Shown one piece after another: positions 47,657 to 60,314 of a stretch of 64,000 nt of DNA (position 1 is the stretch's first letter; every line of letters begins with the position of its first letter). Where the stretch lies: NCBI GenBank assembly GCA_008692225.1, contig VICG01000004.1:3205001-3269000 (forward strand). The letters run 5' to 3'. Source of the stretch: Monilinia fructicola (taxonomy: Eukaryota; Ascomycota; Leotiomycetes; Helotiales; Sclerotiniaceae). Position numbers and translations under genes: made by a program. Under the pieces are notes generated by a model, which saw nothing but the letters and a program-made list of their open reading frames with translations, did not search any database and was not told the DNA's origin.

Positions 47657-50171
47657 ATCAAGATATATGATCATTTATCTAATAACAATGATATAATAAT
47701 AATATTATTATTAGATATTTTATATAAAACTCTGAATAAGCGAGTAGTTACAGTAAGGTGAAGTAAGGTTAGTCTTAGTGTTCTTCACTTCCTTCCCCTT
47801 TCCCTTCCCCCTTCATTCTCGCCAACCTTACACAACACAGAATTCTTCTTCGGTCATTCCACAAGGCTCATCACAAGATCTCCCCTCTCTCACTTCCTCG
47901 CCAATTCACATCGTCTCATCCATTCAATTCATTCATTCATTCATTCATCTATCCGTTCATTAATCCATCCATCACACCATTCAATGAAATATCGGCATTA
48001 TATACGCATTGTATATCTGCACATCCATCTGCATCCATCTACTTTATATCTGCATATTCATCCTTCCATCCATCTGCATATCCTGATTCCTCAGCTCCAG
48101 TATCCATCCATTCTCCCCACCAAGCCTCGTACTACCAACCCAAAAATCCCCATTATTCCCATCCTTTCTCAAGACTCAAGACCTTATCCTTCACCGTCCT
48201 AACGTTTCATGCAAGAGCTAAACTAGGGTCCTCGTACAAATGCATAAGTGCGCTATGAACAGGTCTAGCGGGACATCAACCAAGCAAGTAAATCCCATCA
48301 TCATTTTAGTGCCCGTTCCACGTTCCCACTGAATATGTAAGTCTTACCTAGGTACTCCATAGTAGAGTAGTATCGTCGTATTCGTGGTGGTACTTGTCAA
48401 TTAGCATTAGATATCTTTACTCGAGTAGGGTAATTATCATTCGATTTTGTTGATTCTCACCTTATGAAGTCACTTATATTCCTGAGTATCGATCTATGTA
48501 GATGCCCTTTCTATATCTTACGATGCAGTAATATCAACTTAAATCATCATGTTCTTCTTCTATTCCCATTTAAACACTCGCGTGCTCAAACCGAAGAACG
48601 TCCCCCTCCAACCACTCATCCATCCCTCCCTCCCCCATCCTCCATCCTACTCCGTACATCCTCCAACAAAGATCAACATCCCCAATCCCTACTATATGGT
48701 AGAAATCCCTTAGCTCCAACCCATCCATCCATCATCACCACTCATCATTACCCAAAATCCCCTAGCCAGGAACCAACCGGTCAACCCCAAGCAACCAAGC
48801 AACCCAAGATCAGACCCGATCCTCCCAATCCCAAACTCCCACTTCCACCTCTCAACCCCAACTTCCAACTTCCAACTTCCAAAAGCAAAACTTCCCTCCT
48901 CAAAGATCTACTAGTTAGTTGCCTACCTACCTAAAAGCCTCCTCCCTCCCCCAAGATCAACACTGAGAAGCATCAAGGAGCGCCCTCCCACACACAAACT
49001 TACCACAATCTACCACCACCTACCAATCAACACACATATACCTACCCAACAACACGATAAATCCCCTTAGTTCTACAGTACCAGTAACCATATCCGTCGC
49101 ATCCCAGCGATCCATGGATGTCATCACTCTTTTCCTTCAGCACCGTACCCTACCCTACCCAACCCAACACAGCACAACACAGCCACCCCAACCCCGCCCA
49201 AACCACCGCTCGAGTACTTTACGGACCGTAGATTAGCGTAGATTAGCTAACTACCAGCCCGAGGTATAATCGAATCTTAGATATCCAAATCCCAAATTCT
49301 AATTCCTAATTCTTAAAGGTTACAAGTATATTAATTAGAAAACATTATATCATTTATATTATTTACAAAAGATCGGCTAATCTTATTAGTAATATATAGT
49401 AAAATAAAATAGAATAAAGTAAAGTAAAAGAGAATAAAAAATTAATAAAAAAATAAATAAATAAAAATTATATAATATAATATTATATCTAATAATATCC
49501 ACTTACTATACGATATAGTTTCCCCTTAAATACTTATATTTATTCTATATAAAGTTAATATCTAATAGCTAATCATTAGATTAATATATAATTTATACTG
49601 GAGATTTAAAAAATTATAATATACTAAAATATAATATAATCTTAATTAATTATTTTATATTGATTATACTACTCTTTTCTATACTTTTTAAATTATATAA
49701 TGTTACTTTACATATTAGTATATAAAAAGATATCTAATTATCTCATCTATTAATTTATCTCCTCATCTCAATCCATAGCCTTATTAACCACCGTCCATCA
49801 TAAACCCTTTCACCACCAGCAAAAAACCCAACTAAACCTACCTAGGTACCTAGGTATCTACTCGTAATACCTATCCATGGATACCTTCCTTCAACCGTAT
49901 ACGGAGTATGTAAATTCGGACATACATAGTAGATGGATCCAAGTATAAACCACCAAACCGCCAAATCCCCATTCAAAAAGAGAGAAACAGATCAACCGAA
50001 AAAATAAACGAAACAGAACAAAGCAAAACAAAACCAAACAAAACCAAAAGTTCCTTCCACATCATCCAAACAAAATCAATGGAATCAATCAAGTAGCCTG
50101 ACAAGATCGACAGGTCCCCCTCCCCAAATCCAGAAAAGGAACCCCTCTCCCCTCCCCCCCTCTTCACCCTC

Positions 50172-50201
50172 CGTGTACTGTACAGGTCAGTACAGTACAC
50201 G
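50172..50201. repeat. Perfect 12-bp inverted repeat
   Basis: CGTGTACTGTAC and GTACAGTACACG around the 6-nt spacer AGGTCA. It could be a hairpin or a dimeric regulator site. Confidence 0.88.
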
Positions 50202-50344
50202 AGAATAAATTTAAATCCGAATCTCAATCACCGCCGAAAAGAAAAATTTAAAAAAATTTCAAGTGGATGATGGAGAAGTTACTGTACTATACTGTACTGT
50301 ACTGTATGGAGTAGAACTCTTGGCATAGCCGAGCACAGCCGCCG

Positions 50345-50395
<51 letters not shown>
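50345..50395. repeat. CAT trinucleotide microsatellite
   Basis: About 16 perfect CAT units. Confidence 0.95.
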
Positions 50396-50437
50396 TATCG
50401 CATCACCCTAACTCGATCGGCAAGACAGGCCAGGAAC

Positions 50438-50464
50438 ATGTACAGTATGTACAGTATGTACAGT
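50438..50464. repeat. ATGTACAGT nonamer, three tandem copies
   Basis: Three perfect 9-bp units; each contains TGTACA, the core also found in the inverted repeat at 50172-50201. Confidence 0.9.
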
Positions 50465-50823
50465 ATCTGCAAGCGAGCAGTCCTGTATCGATTAAATGGC
50501 GGCTAATGTTTCCAATCAATGCGCTCTGCTCACTTCACCGAATAGGTCGTCGGGTTTGCCCGATCCATTTTATCTTTTACTTTTTACACTTATAAATAAT
50601 TCATTGAGGTATTGGCCCATTCGAACCAAACTTTCGAGTTGCACAAACGAAAAACGGTGTCCCAGTGGAAATTACTGTATCAGTTTCGTTCCATGTCAGA
50701 TATGTCTCAGATAAGGATTGTTGTCGTGCTGGGAGGTGCATGAGTTGTGGTCAAGAATACAAGACATAATCATCATCTTGAAGCACGTGCTTTGGCTAAT
50801 GTGCTAAACTTCGACTCCCCTCT

Positions 50824-53210
50824 TCATGTCAAGTGGAAATGGTCCCCCTCCCCTTTCTTTCCAACGGTCCCCAATCTTACTTTCCTTCTAAATCTTTCCT
50901 CTTTTTCTTTGGCCTCTCTCTCTTCCCTCAGTCTTTTCTTCCTCTCATAAACCGCCCTCACTGTTCCCCTCAGTTGCTCTCTTTCTTCATCAAAATTGGC
51001 CCTCGCCAACTTCACCACGTTATCTATATCTTCCGGGGTATATACAAAATTCCAGGTACTCATGTAATCGCTAACAGTTGGATCAACACCTTCAACCTTT
51101 GGATTCGCAAGAAATGGCAGATACACTACTGCAATACCTGCATTGGGCTCCATCAATTGCCAATCTTCCTTCACCGCTTTAGATAACGGCGGTTCGTCTT
51201 TCTCGGTACGTTCTTCAGTTGTACCAACCCAGACAGTACAATAACCTAGATCACCAGTATCTTCAACGTCGAGACTTCTTGGCTCTTCCTGTCTTGAAGC
51301 CACCTTCTCTAAGTGTACAGCTTGGTCCTCTTGGGCTTCCTCAAGCTTGGCTTCGGCTTCTGCTGCAGAACTGGCTTGCGCCTCTTCCAGCTGTTCTTCC
51401 GTTTTCTCAGCCGTGTCGCTAGGTTTTGGCCAGCCAACACCAATCGGCCATCCTTTTACGCCACGTTGTCTTGCATATCCATCGACTACTGATAACCAAT
51501 TGTCGGTTTTGACGTCCGCGCTTGCATCAAATGCGATCAACACGTCAACTTCTCTTCCTGGTCGAAGTAGCGGATATATAGGTAGGTTATTAGACATGCC
51601 CGCGTCCATTAATTTAAGATGTGTACTTTGGTATATACTTTCAGGGGCAGATTCCGGAAGTTTTCCTTCCATTCCGTAAGCAAAATTGGGGATACTAGCC
51701 GGATCGATTGGGTGAACTTTGCTTAGATCTTGATTTCGTCCCTCGATCATATCATCAATACTTCCAAATCCCATCATCCCCTTGACTAAAGGTCGCACTT
51801 CTCGGTAGTAGTGACTCAGAGTAGCACAAAACGCACTTCCGAAGATTCCCAAGAGAAGTGGTAATCGAAGCTCGGGTGTTCGCAATCCTGTCTCTTCGTG
51901 AGGAACATCGTTTCCACCTTCGAACTTTCGACCGAGTGCCCAAGTTGGAATTCCAGCTCCAAACTCCTCACAAAACATTTCATAGGGCGTTATTTCAAAC
52001 CACTCAAACCATGCTTCCCTGACCGCTCTCTCTTTCGTGGCCTCGGAAGCCGTTTCTTTTTGTTTCTCTTCCTCGCTCAACTCCTCTATTATGGGTATCT
52101 CGTGACGTACTGCTGTATATATAGGCATGGGATTTTCGCCATGCTTGATGTAATCTCGTTGATTCGATATCTTAAGATCTCGACTGTCTACTCCCAACTC
52201 GCCTTTCGGTACAAGTAATCTTGCTGCAAGTAGTAAGCCATACACATCTACTAAGCCAAGCTCTGCATTACGATCCCTTTAAGCTTTTCAACAAAGCCAC
52301 TTAAAAGAAACTTGTTGGTCGGGGCAGAGTTGAGAGCAGCTAGTGCATCAACAGGATAGGCGATATGAATACCGATTCGAGCTTTCAAATGGTTAACCAA
52401 TCTATCAAGACGTCTTTCACCAAGGGATGAATTGAATAGAGATTGGAGCCAGCAGCTACCACTAACACCTGCAGTATAAGTCACGCAATCAAATAGACCA
52501 TCCTCAGCGGCCGCTAACATCGAACCTGTGCCGGCCACCAAAGCTCTTAACCCTCCTCCAGATCCCACCATAGCAATACATGGAACATCATCTGGATGAA
52601 CAGATTCCTCCGGAAGTCCTAGATATTTCGCAAGAGCTATTCTCGTCGCAAGTTTTCTATTTTGTAAAAATTGCTTTTCTTCATCACAAATGTCATCCGA
52701 TACTCGTACCGAGGCAGCATATTCAATTTCCGGATTGATCTCTGGATTTTGAGCTTCTTTCCATATATCATCGGCCAAAGAACCTGGTGCCATGTTCAAT
52801 TCCCTTCTCAACTTCTCAATGTATCCAGGGAGAACCTTGGCCCACTCCGGCATGATATAATCAGAATAACCCGAGACTCTCTCCGAGATACTTTTCCATT
52901 GTTCGTCGGACATGATGGAAAAATTGTTGAATCTGCCGATAAAACTTCCCCACGCAGAATCATCTCCTGCTGCTGCATCTTGTTGAAAAGGCAATGCTGA
53001 GAGTTCTTTCGCATTTCTGATAGCTTGTTTCTCTGCGCGAGCTTCCGATTTTTCTTTTTCTGATGGTGGCCTCTTTGCGCGTACCTTTGTCGCGGGTAAA
53101 GGTTGAAGGTCTAGATAATCATTTTGGTAAAGGATATAGAAAAGACCTAGGAACATTATCGTAGAGGTAACCCCCACCAAAGGTTTTGAATATTGAGAAT
53201 ACGACGACAT
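50824..53210 (-). CDS. Cytosolic-phospholipase-A2-type acylhydrolase, with an apparent -1 frameshift
   Basis: A cPLA2-like lipase that would cleave acyl chains from phospholipids using a Ser-Asp dyad. From ATG 53210 (MSSYSQYSKPLVG) a membrane segment at about 10-27 (VTSTIMFLGLFYILY) precedes the soluble part, suggesting an anchored, perhaps mitochondrial or ER, enzyme. The PLA2 core has the oxyanion GSGGGLRA (about 216-223), the nucleophile elbow GVSGS (Ser about 250) and the Asp motif DAGMSNNLP, in normal order. An Ala/Glu-rich coiled-coil insert (EEQLEEAQASSAAEAEAKLE) lies near the end, followed by a highly charged Arg/Glu tail. The frame breaks at a C3 run on the plus strand (52275-52277). 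Adding one base restores VEKLKGDRNAELGLVDVYG and a product of about 795 residues. No intron can explain the break. In-frame TTG upstream is not a likely start. Confidence 0.85.
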
Positions 53211-54611
53211 GTTGGCCTGTGGTTTCTTTTTTATCAATCCGAAAATACTTCTCGTGTGTGATCTGACGTAGTGAGATGTGATACGCCTATTGATTAATGT
53301 GGTAGAAACTGAGCGACCGACATCGCGGGATAGTACTTGGTGAACACAAATTTTTCAAGGGCAACAAACGACGAGGAACTTTTGCACTCAACATGACGAA
53401 AGGAAACGAGTCTGATTATACAAGTAACTCAACTCACGATTTAAACGAATAGCATGGAGGGATTTAAGAGCGTCAACCATGTTTTTGGTAGTGGAGCAAA
53501 AAGTCCGGAAGTGGAAACGAAGAGAAATAATAAATGAACAATGATGGGAAGCAGCCAGGAAGCAGCAAGGAAGGGAAGAAAGGAAAGACGGAAGAAAGAA
53601 GAAGTTGATATTTCCAGTTGTATATGAATTTCCAAGGAATGGATGGATAAGTAGAGTAGGTACTAGGTAGGATGTGGCTGTGCCGATCTAGGTACCTACC
53701 TAATTAGTAGTAAGTTGAACCATCCATGGACATCCAATCCAAAGGCACCATATGTGTCTGCTGGTATCTCACCTTATCTTATCAATGACGCCACAGATAG
53801 GATATCAAAGCCACATCCAACCTTGGAATACACCAACACATGGATACAGTACAAGTAATCATGGATAGAACTACCCGTGGACCGGTGGACATACCTACCT
53901 AGGTAGGTACCCGACATACATGCATGCATGCATTGGGTTAGAGAATGTTGTGTGGACCTGGAAATGAAGATATAATTTCCGCGACGACATGTTTCATAAG
54001 ATAACAAACAGTTGGTCACCTCCTTTCATGTATACCGTGTACTTGTCTATTTACACCCATCATCTATTTACCTACCCATCATCTATTTACCTACCTACCT
54101 CTCTGCCTACCTCCCTAGTTCTCATGAAACCAGATTGTACTCATCTTAACGAATACAATGTACACAAACAGATTTCCATGTAAGACTGACTACATTTGTT
54201 CCTTCTAAGTTTGAGTTGAGTGTATTTGGATAAGATAGATAAATTCACTTATCTTGAAATGAAGTTATATTTTCTTTTTTCCCTTTCCTTATCCTTATCC
54301 TCCTCCTCCTCCTCCTCCTCCTCCTCTTCTTCTTCATCTTCTTCTCCTTCATCTTCTTCTCCTTATTCCCTTTACCTTTCCAACCATCTCCAAATCCACC
54401 CGCATAACATATTAATATGTTGATGACTTCTCTAAAACTTCTATCAATCTATTTGATGTTCCTGGTTCTCCTTTCAATCTCAATCGCATAAAATCTGCCA
54501 TCTTGCACCGCCTTATATCATCAAATAAAGTTTAGCGTGGATCCCCCCACAGATGACAAAATGTACACCGTACCCGTTGGTAGGAAAGGATGGTCTCTCG
54601 CGTCTTCAAAT
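53211..54611. other. Divergent intergenic region between the phospholipase and Exo70
   Basis: Contains the two promoters. It includes a TACCTAGGTA palindrome at 53896-53905, several CTACC/GGTAG words at 53650-54120, and TCC/TCT repeats at 54292-54362. No coding frame is supported; the Ser-rich frame at 54220-54423 is the repeat. Confidence 0.6.
54292..54362. repeat. TCC/TCT trinucleotide repeat
   Basis: A pyrimidine trinucleotide run about 250 bp upstream of the Exo70 start. Confidence 0.9.
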
Positions 54612-56628
54612 ATGGCCATAGGTTTAGGAGGACGACAAGCAGCCGATGAGGAAGCAAGAGCTGAAGTCGACGTATTAAAAAGTCGACTGGAGAAGACGAG
54701 TCAATTGACAAAGAAGATTCAAGCAAGTTTAGGGAGATTAGATGCTACGGGAAAGGGAGTGCAAGAAGCTATTGGGCCGATCTATGGTAACACTCAAAAG
54801 CTGCAGATTTTGGGGCAGAGTCAGTATTCAGTTAACTCATAACTCGTACTTGTTTCTCATGTGTATTGGCAGATATCGATGGAGTCATTGCGGCGATTGA
54901 TAGAGTTCGAAAACCGTCAGACATCAAGGGCAATGAGGAGGATATTATTAGAAAGGGGTATGTCGCACAATTGTCAGTAACATCTACACTTTACTAACAC
55001 ATCATAGCCCACAAGCGGTCGGACTGGCAGTGTTCCTGAGTTCTGTTAAGCGTGTCAACAAAGCTCTCGAGGACATGAAACGAACGGTCATACGATCGAA
55101 CCAGCAAGCTACAGTCGATCTTAGCAAGTTATCGAGATCAGGAAACCTCCAACTGGAATCATATTTTCAAACTCTTCTGCAAGAAGATTCACAGCCACTA
55201 GAACCTTTACATTATATCACCAAGAACCAACCCTTTCCTCTACTACCTCAAGACAAAACGACAAGATTGGGTCTCATTACGAGTTTTGTCAATTCAGTGG
55301 TTAAACAATCTTCTTTTGTTGCAGAGTCGCCATGTATTACATCATATGCAGAAATTCGAGGCCCATTTTTGAAAACCACATTACAGAATCTAGCATCGGC
55401 ATCAATGAATACAGCGAAGAAGAAGACTCCGGATGCTATGTATCGACAAGGAACTAATGGAATCGGAACATATGCTCTGGGTATGGAGGGAGCTTTCTTG
55501 GCCGAATATGATAACATATGCGCTCTTTTTACTCGCGACGAATGGGGAAAAGTTTTCAATTTGACTTGTCAAGGACCGATTGCGGAATTGTCACGGACTC
55601 TTCGAGAATTAAATAATCATATCAAGTCAAACCTGACGACGGATTGTTACCTTGCCTACGAAATAGTTGAGATTATTTCCAATCTCTCCTCAAACTTGGA
55701 AAGTAGGACCGGAGAATTGAAACCTTCTTTTGCAGCAGCCCTCAAGCCAATTAGAGAAACCAGCAAAGGATCATTAGCCGAACTCCTGGAGGATACTCGA
55801 AGAAAAGTAAACTCCCTACAGGCATTACCACCAGATGCCTCCACAGTTCCCAACACCACTGAGACTATGATGCGGCTCCAAACTATGGTTGATTTCCTTC
55901 GCCCCATCTCTAGTATCATGATATCAATAGGTGATGGTGGCTGGAAATCTAGCGCCACCGCTCCAGGTTCAACCGATCAAATCCCTAGCCTTAAGTCTTT
56001 CGATGTCAATGCGGATGGGAAACAAATATTTGCGAATTATTGTCTCGACACAATTGAAGCTCTTCTTTCGAGTCTTGAACAAAAAGCTAAGGTATTGCTC
56101 AAAGGTGGCAAACCTGCTTTAGGAGTTTTCCTTGCAAATAATGCGACAATTGTAATGCGGATGATTGAGGGGAGCCAGTTAAAAGAGCTACTTGCACCAA
56201 GAATAGGGGATGTAGAGAGATGGGTAAAGAATGGCACGACTCTCTACACGGCGGCATGGCGTGAACCATCAGGCTACCTATTGGATGTTCAATACACAAA
56301 TCGTGGAAATGCGCGTCCACAATCTGGTTCTGCCCAAGTCGGCGTCGATAGCGCCGCCGTCGTCAAGGGACTAGGCTCCAAAGAGAAAGATCAGATTAAG
56401 GAAAAATTCAAAATGTTCAATCAATCTTTTGACGATTTAGTACAGAGGCACAAGTCTTTAATGATGGAGAGAGAAGTCAGAGAAGTTTTGGCGAGACAGG
56501 TGCAAAGTTTGATAGAGCCATTATATGGCAGATTTTGGGATAGGTACCATGAGATTGATAAGGGGAAAGGAAAATATGTCAGGTGGGATAAAACTGCCAT
56601 CAACGCCATTTTTGTCAGCTTGGCTTAA
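54612..56628 (+). CDS. EXO70: Exocyst complex subunit Exo70
   Basis: Exo70 binds PI(4,5)P2 and Rho GTPases and docks the exocyst at sites of polarised secretion such as hyphal tips. Exons 54612-54819, 54873-54957 and 55008-56628 encode about 637 residues, the usual length. Introns of 53 and 50 nt join LQILGQ/NIDGVIAAIDRVRKPSD and IIRKG/PQAVGLAVFLSS; the second has a clear CTAAC. I chose ATG 54612 (MAIGLGGRQAADEEARAEVD), because this is where the conserved N-terminal coiled coil begins; a longer in-frame start at 54537 exists. Hallmarks are SRLEKTSQLTKKIQASLGRL, EAIGPIYGNTQKLQ and RVNKALEDM. The C-terminal Exo70 domain (about 250-637) includes KEKFKMFNQSFDDLVQRH and YGRFWDRYHEIDKGKGKYVR, the basic membrane-binding end. 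The frame is intact. It is convergent with the OPT transporter gene. Confidence 0.95.
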
Positions 56629-57614
56629 ATGATGAATTGGGAGAAGAAAGGGGGGCTTGGATGTGAAGGCAACAGACTACCCGATCTGATATTCGTCATG
56701 AGCCGCGGATGTTGCGGCTACAGCGGGAAACCTTGCCTTTTTCTCTCATATCATACCATCATGACGCAGCTGGAAAGGATTTTCAAGTGGTCGGACACGT
56801 ATGGAAACGTAATGCTCATGAGGTCTGTGGATAGATAAGCTAATGGGAAGAGGATATTTGGGGAGGCGGGGTAGCGTATTCATTGAATTTCTGATCTGAT
56901 ACCAACTTGAGTTTAAATCTGGGTTGGCTGGAGCGAGGCGTTTTTCATGGGAATTGATGCTGCGGTTTTGGGTCCTGGTCAAATGTGAGTCTTGGGGCTG
57001 TATTAGAACTCTTCATTCTTAACCAGGTTACAATAGAACCTAGCGCCAATATTATTTCAATAAAAACATCAAATGTATAATAATGCGATATTACATGGAT
57101 AGTTTCGTTCTACGTCAACGTCTCCCACATCAGTGAACCACGACATGCCAGGTCCACATAAATTATGAAGAGCATGGAATACTGATATACCCATATACCC
57201 ATATATCTGGGATGACTACGTAGATAGTTCTACCACCCAAAGAGTAACCTAGTTGGCTAATGGTCCACAGCATATAGGAAGATACTAATGGGGAAAGATC
57301 TCAAGCCACAAATAGACGTGTTTTATTGCCCTGTATGGTATGTACTTTGGGGGTATGGTACGAGGAATGAGTAAGTGTGAAAGATGTCCATTCACCCGAG
57401 CAAAACACGATTGGAAAAACATGAGTTGTAGACGCTGAATATATTCAATTATCAGCTCCGGCAAGATCGAATCCTAAAACAAACCGCAAAACTAACGCTC
57501 ACGCCAAAACCCAGCAGTGGCGCGCAGAACCCTAACCCGCTCCCGATTAACTTTTGATCCTAGGTATATCCGTCTATACTCCCATCCCGTGTGTTAATGT
57601 ACAACATGTCTGAT
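56629..57614. other. Intergenic between convergent Exo70 and OPT genes
   Basis: Two 3' UTRs and about 0.9 kb of ordinary DNA. No coding frame beyond shadows. Confidence 0.6.
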
Positions 57615-60314
57615 TTAAAATTCGCCGGGCCCCTTGCCAAAGTGCGACCCCTTGGCTACCTTGAGGTAGGGCACCGAGTCGGCATCGTAGGTGTTGGATC
57701 CGACGGTGTTACCCCACCATTTGAGCTCGATGTTGTGGTAGGTGAGTGCGAAGAAGATTACGATGGTTGCGATGGCGGTTCCGGTGTCCATGGCGGCTTG
57801 GAGGAGATCTAGGGGGAGGGGTGTTAGTAGGTGGGTTTTGGGATGGGATGGGATAGGATGAAATGGGTATACATACAATTGTAACGTTTCCACCAGGCGA
57901 ATGCACGCTTTCTGATAAGGTAGTTGAACAGGAATCCGAAGATGAACCAAAGAGAGTATTGGGTGGTGTTGGCGGGAGGAATGTTACCGGCGGCGTTGAA
58001 GAAGACGGGTACGTTGATGTAACGGACCCAGCTGTTGGGGTATTTGCGGTAGATGAAGTAGACAAAGATGGTGACGATTGGTCCGATGAGGAAAAAGTAC
58101 ATGATGCTATTGTATACCTCTCCGTGCTGGAACATGCGTTGAGGACCAATGGTACCCCAGATCAGCGAGGCATTATACGTGACCTTTGCGCCGGCACACA
58201 AGAATCGTTGGGTATTCTTAGGACTGCAGAGTTCGGGGATATTTCCCAACATCCAGCGGAGGACACCGGTTTGCGCGGCAGTCGCGAGAATCGAGGCGTA
58301 GATTTGTCCGACGAACAGGACACGTGGTGGGATTTTCATGTACTGTCCGAGCTTGAGATCTTGGGCGAAATCCATGCCGTGCTTCACGGAATTGTATCCG
58401 TAGCATTTCACCATCATGTTGGCAATGGGCTTACCGGGCCACGCGTAACCGGCAATCAGCTCCGCGATGATGTTCAGGAAGACTCGCTGGTTGGTTGTAC
58501 CTTCTAGAATACCATCGGGGATGATCAACACGACACCCATGCCGCAGCAAACGACGATGAATCCCCAAACTGGCAATCCGGAATCCCAATACTGAACAGT
58601 GAAGATACCAAGACCGACGACGATGAGAGTAAGAAGTGCGTACCACCAATCTGGTACCTCGGTGTAATGGTTCATGAGACGCTTGTGGATATCTTCTCCT
58701 CCAGATCGGGAGTTCTTGAATTTGGCCCAGATCTCCTTTCCGTTGTAGAGGACTGTATGGAAGAGAATTGCAGTGACGGCAGCGAACGAAAGGGCGTATG
58801 ATAATGAGTAAGACATGGAGATATACATCGGCGAGTATTGTTCGTATTTGCTGAGGACGAAGTCCAAGTTCTTGTCGACGACGCGACTGATATTGTATGT
58901 CGCACCGGTGTTGTCGAATGTTCCCGAGGAAAGCAATGGGAGACTATTCGATGTTAATCAATGGCTCGGTGGTAATGAATGATGTGAAACTTACTAAGCA
59001 CTGTTCCAGACATTGCTGTAATACAGAATAGGCGATAAAAACAGGTAAAAGATCACTACAGTGGCAAATGCATTGCAAGTGATGTAGAAAGGTGTTACCA
59101 GAGGGGTACCGGCATAGTTAATCTGTGTCCAATCGAAACTAATTGGTAGTAATCCAAGACCAGAGTTCATGCCGAAGAGAGTGTTGACGATCTGGTTATG
59201 TGGAACGATCCAAGTGACGAAGGCGAATGTACTCAAACTGGTCCAGAGGTAATCCGGGAACCAGAAAATAACAAAGGCAACGATCGTGAAGTATGAGAAG
59301 AATCGATAACGCGAGATAGTCCAGCCATTTGCAGAGGTGTTTTCCTTGGGTTCGTGCAAGGTTCGGAATAGAACAGTCGATGCCAACGATGAAGGCCAGA
59401 TGAGAGCTGCAGGGTAGACGAGCCATCGACGGGCAAGACCAGCAAGGCCAAACCCAAGCATTTGTGTTGTCAAGAGGAAAAGGAAGGAGAATCCTGCTCC
59501 ATTGTCATGGTTCCAGTATACGGGACTGACGATAGCCACGAGTGCACTGGAGGCGTAGGCAGTACTCGAACTGATGTTCACGCACTTTTGAATTCTTAGC
59601 CCCCTTTCCAAGAGAAATGGAAAGATGAATATAATGTTGGGGAAGACTCACAATGACAATCAAGGCGTGCTCTTTGATGGAAAATGGTCCTGGGTTAATA
59701 TCGAAAGACAATGGACCAAGGGGTAGTCTCCATCGAGGGAGCTTCTCCCAAGCCCTTCCAATAGGGAATACCAATAATTGTGCGACGACATATCCGATAC
59801 TTAAAGAAGGCTATAATCAATCAGCATGAGGTTAAGCGTATTGCAGATAATCACGTACATAACGTAATCCGAAGAACTGATTCGCACCAGCGAAGACAGT
59901 AACGAAGACAGTAGTGAGAACCCAAGCACGAAACGCTACACATGATTAGAACGATGTAGAATCGAGTATGGCAGGCGTCTTGACTTACTGTTGCATAGGA
60001 TAGTTGGATCATCTGTGTTTGGCACGCAAGCGGCGACTTCGGGGACTAAGTTTCTCGTGAGTAAAATGTCAATTATAAATCATGGGACTGGAAAACTTAC
60101 AAGGTGACTGGTCACCATCTACATTCCATTGAAAGGCTTCTGTGGGAATGAGCTCAACGGCTTCAGCCTTCTCCGCTGCTTTCTGCTTCTCAACTTCAAT
60201 TCCATCCCCCTCGAGATCAGCGACATAAGGCTCAATCGTATCCTTTGTTGCTGACTTTACTCGGTCTTCCGAGGATGTCTGAGAGATACTCTCGTCACTA
60301 GAATGTCCAGCCAT
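57615..60314 (-). CDS. Oligopeptide transporter, OPT family
   Basis: A proton-coupled importer of small peptides (tetra/pentapeptides or glutathione in characterised members), in the plasma membrane. Seven exons, complement of 60101-60314, 59989-60045, 59859-59935, 59652-59810, 58995-59584, 57877-58943 and 57615-57808, encode about 785 residues. Introns are 50-103 nt and mostly GT-AG with clear acceptors; the joins [57 protein letters not shown] and WWKRYN/YLLQAAMD all keep frame. Residues 1-70 are an acidic cytosolic tail. About 12-14 hydrophobic segments follow. OPT signatures include [32 protein letters not shown], the [13 protein letters not shown] loop, [58 protein letters not shown] and [15 protein letters not shown]. 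The end [18 protein letters not shown] is also typical. Substrate cannot be told from sequence. Confidence 0.94.

Larger units (their letters stand above)
46313..50823. other. Intergenic, 4.5 kb, repeat-rich, no supported gene
   Basis: 46630-46720 has GAGACGAGAGACG repeats. 46860-47100 has TG and TA microsatellites. 47350-47430 has GAATAT/AAATAT repeats. 47575-47655 has TCTA then TTTA runs. 47780-48960 is C/T-rich with many CATC words, resembling fungal promoter DNA. 49320-49760 is an AT-rich island. 50160-50470 is dense in GTACTGTA/TACAGTAC words and a CAT run. Open frames such as 48464-48934 are Pro-rich translations of the CT tract. Confidence 0.6.

Noticed and set aside
48464..48934. 156-codon Pro/Ser-rich plus frame
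   Set aside because: Translation of a CT-rich leader-like tract with no domain.
53211..53237. Longer N-terminus for the phospholipase
   Set aside because: The upstream start would be TTG; ATG 53210 directly precedes the conserved membrane anchor.
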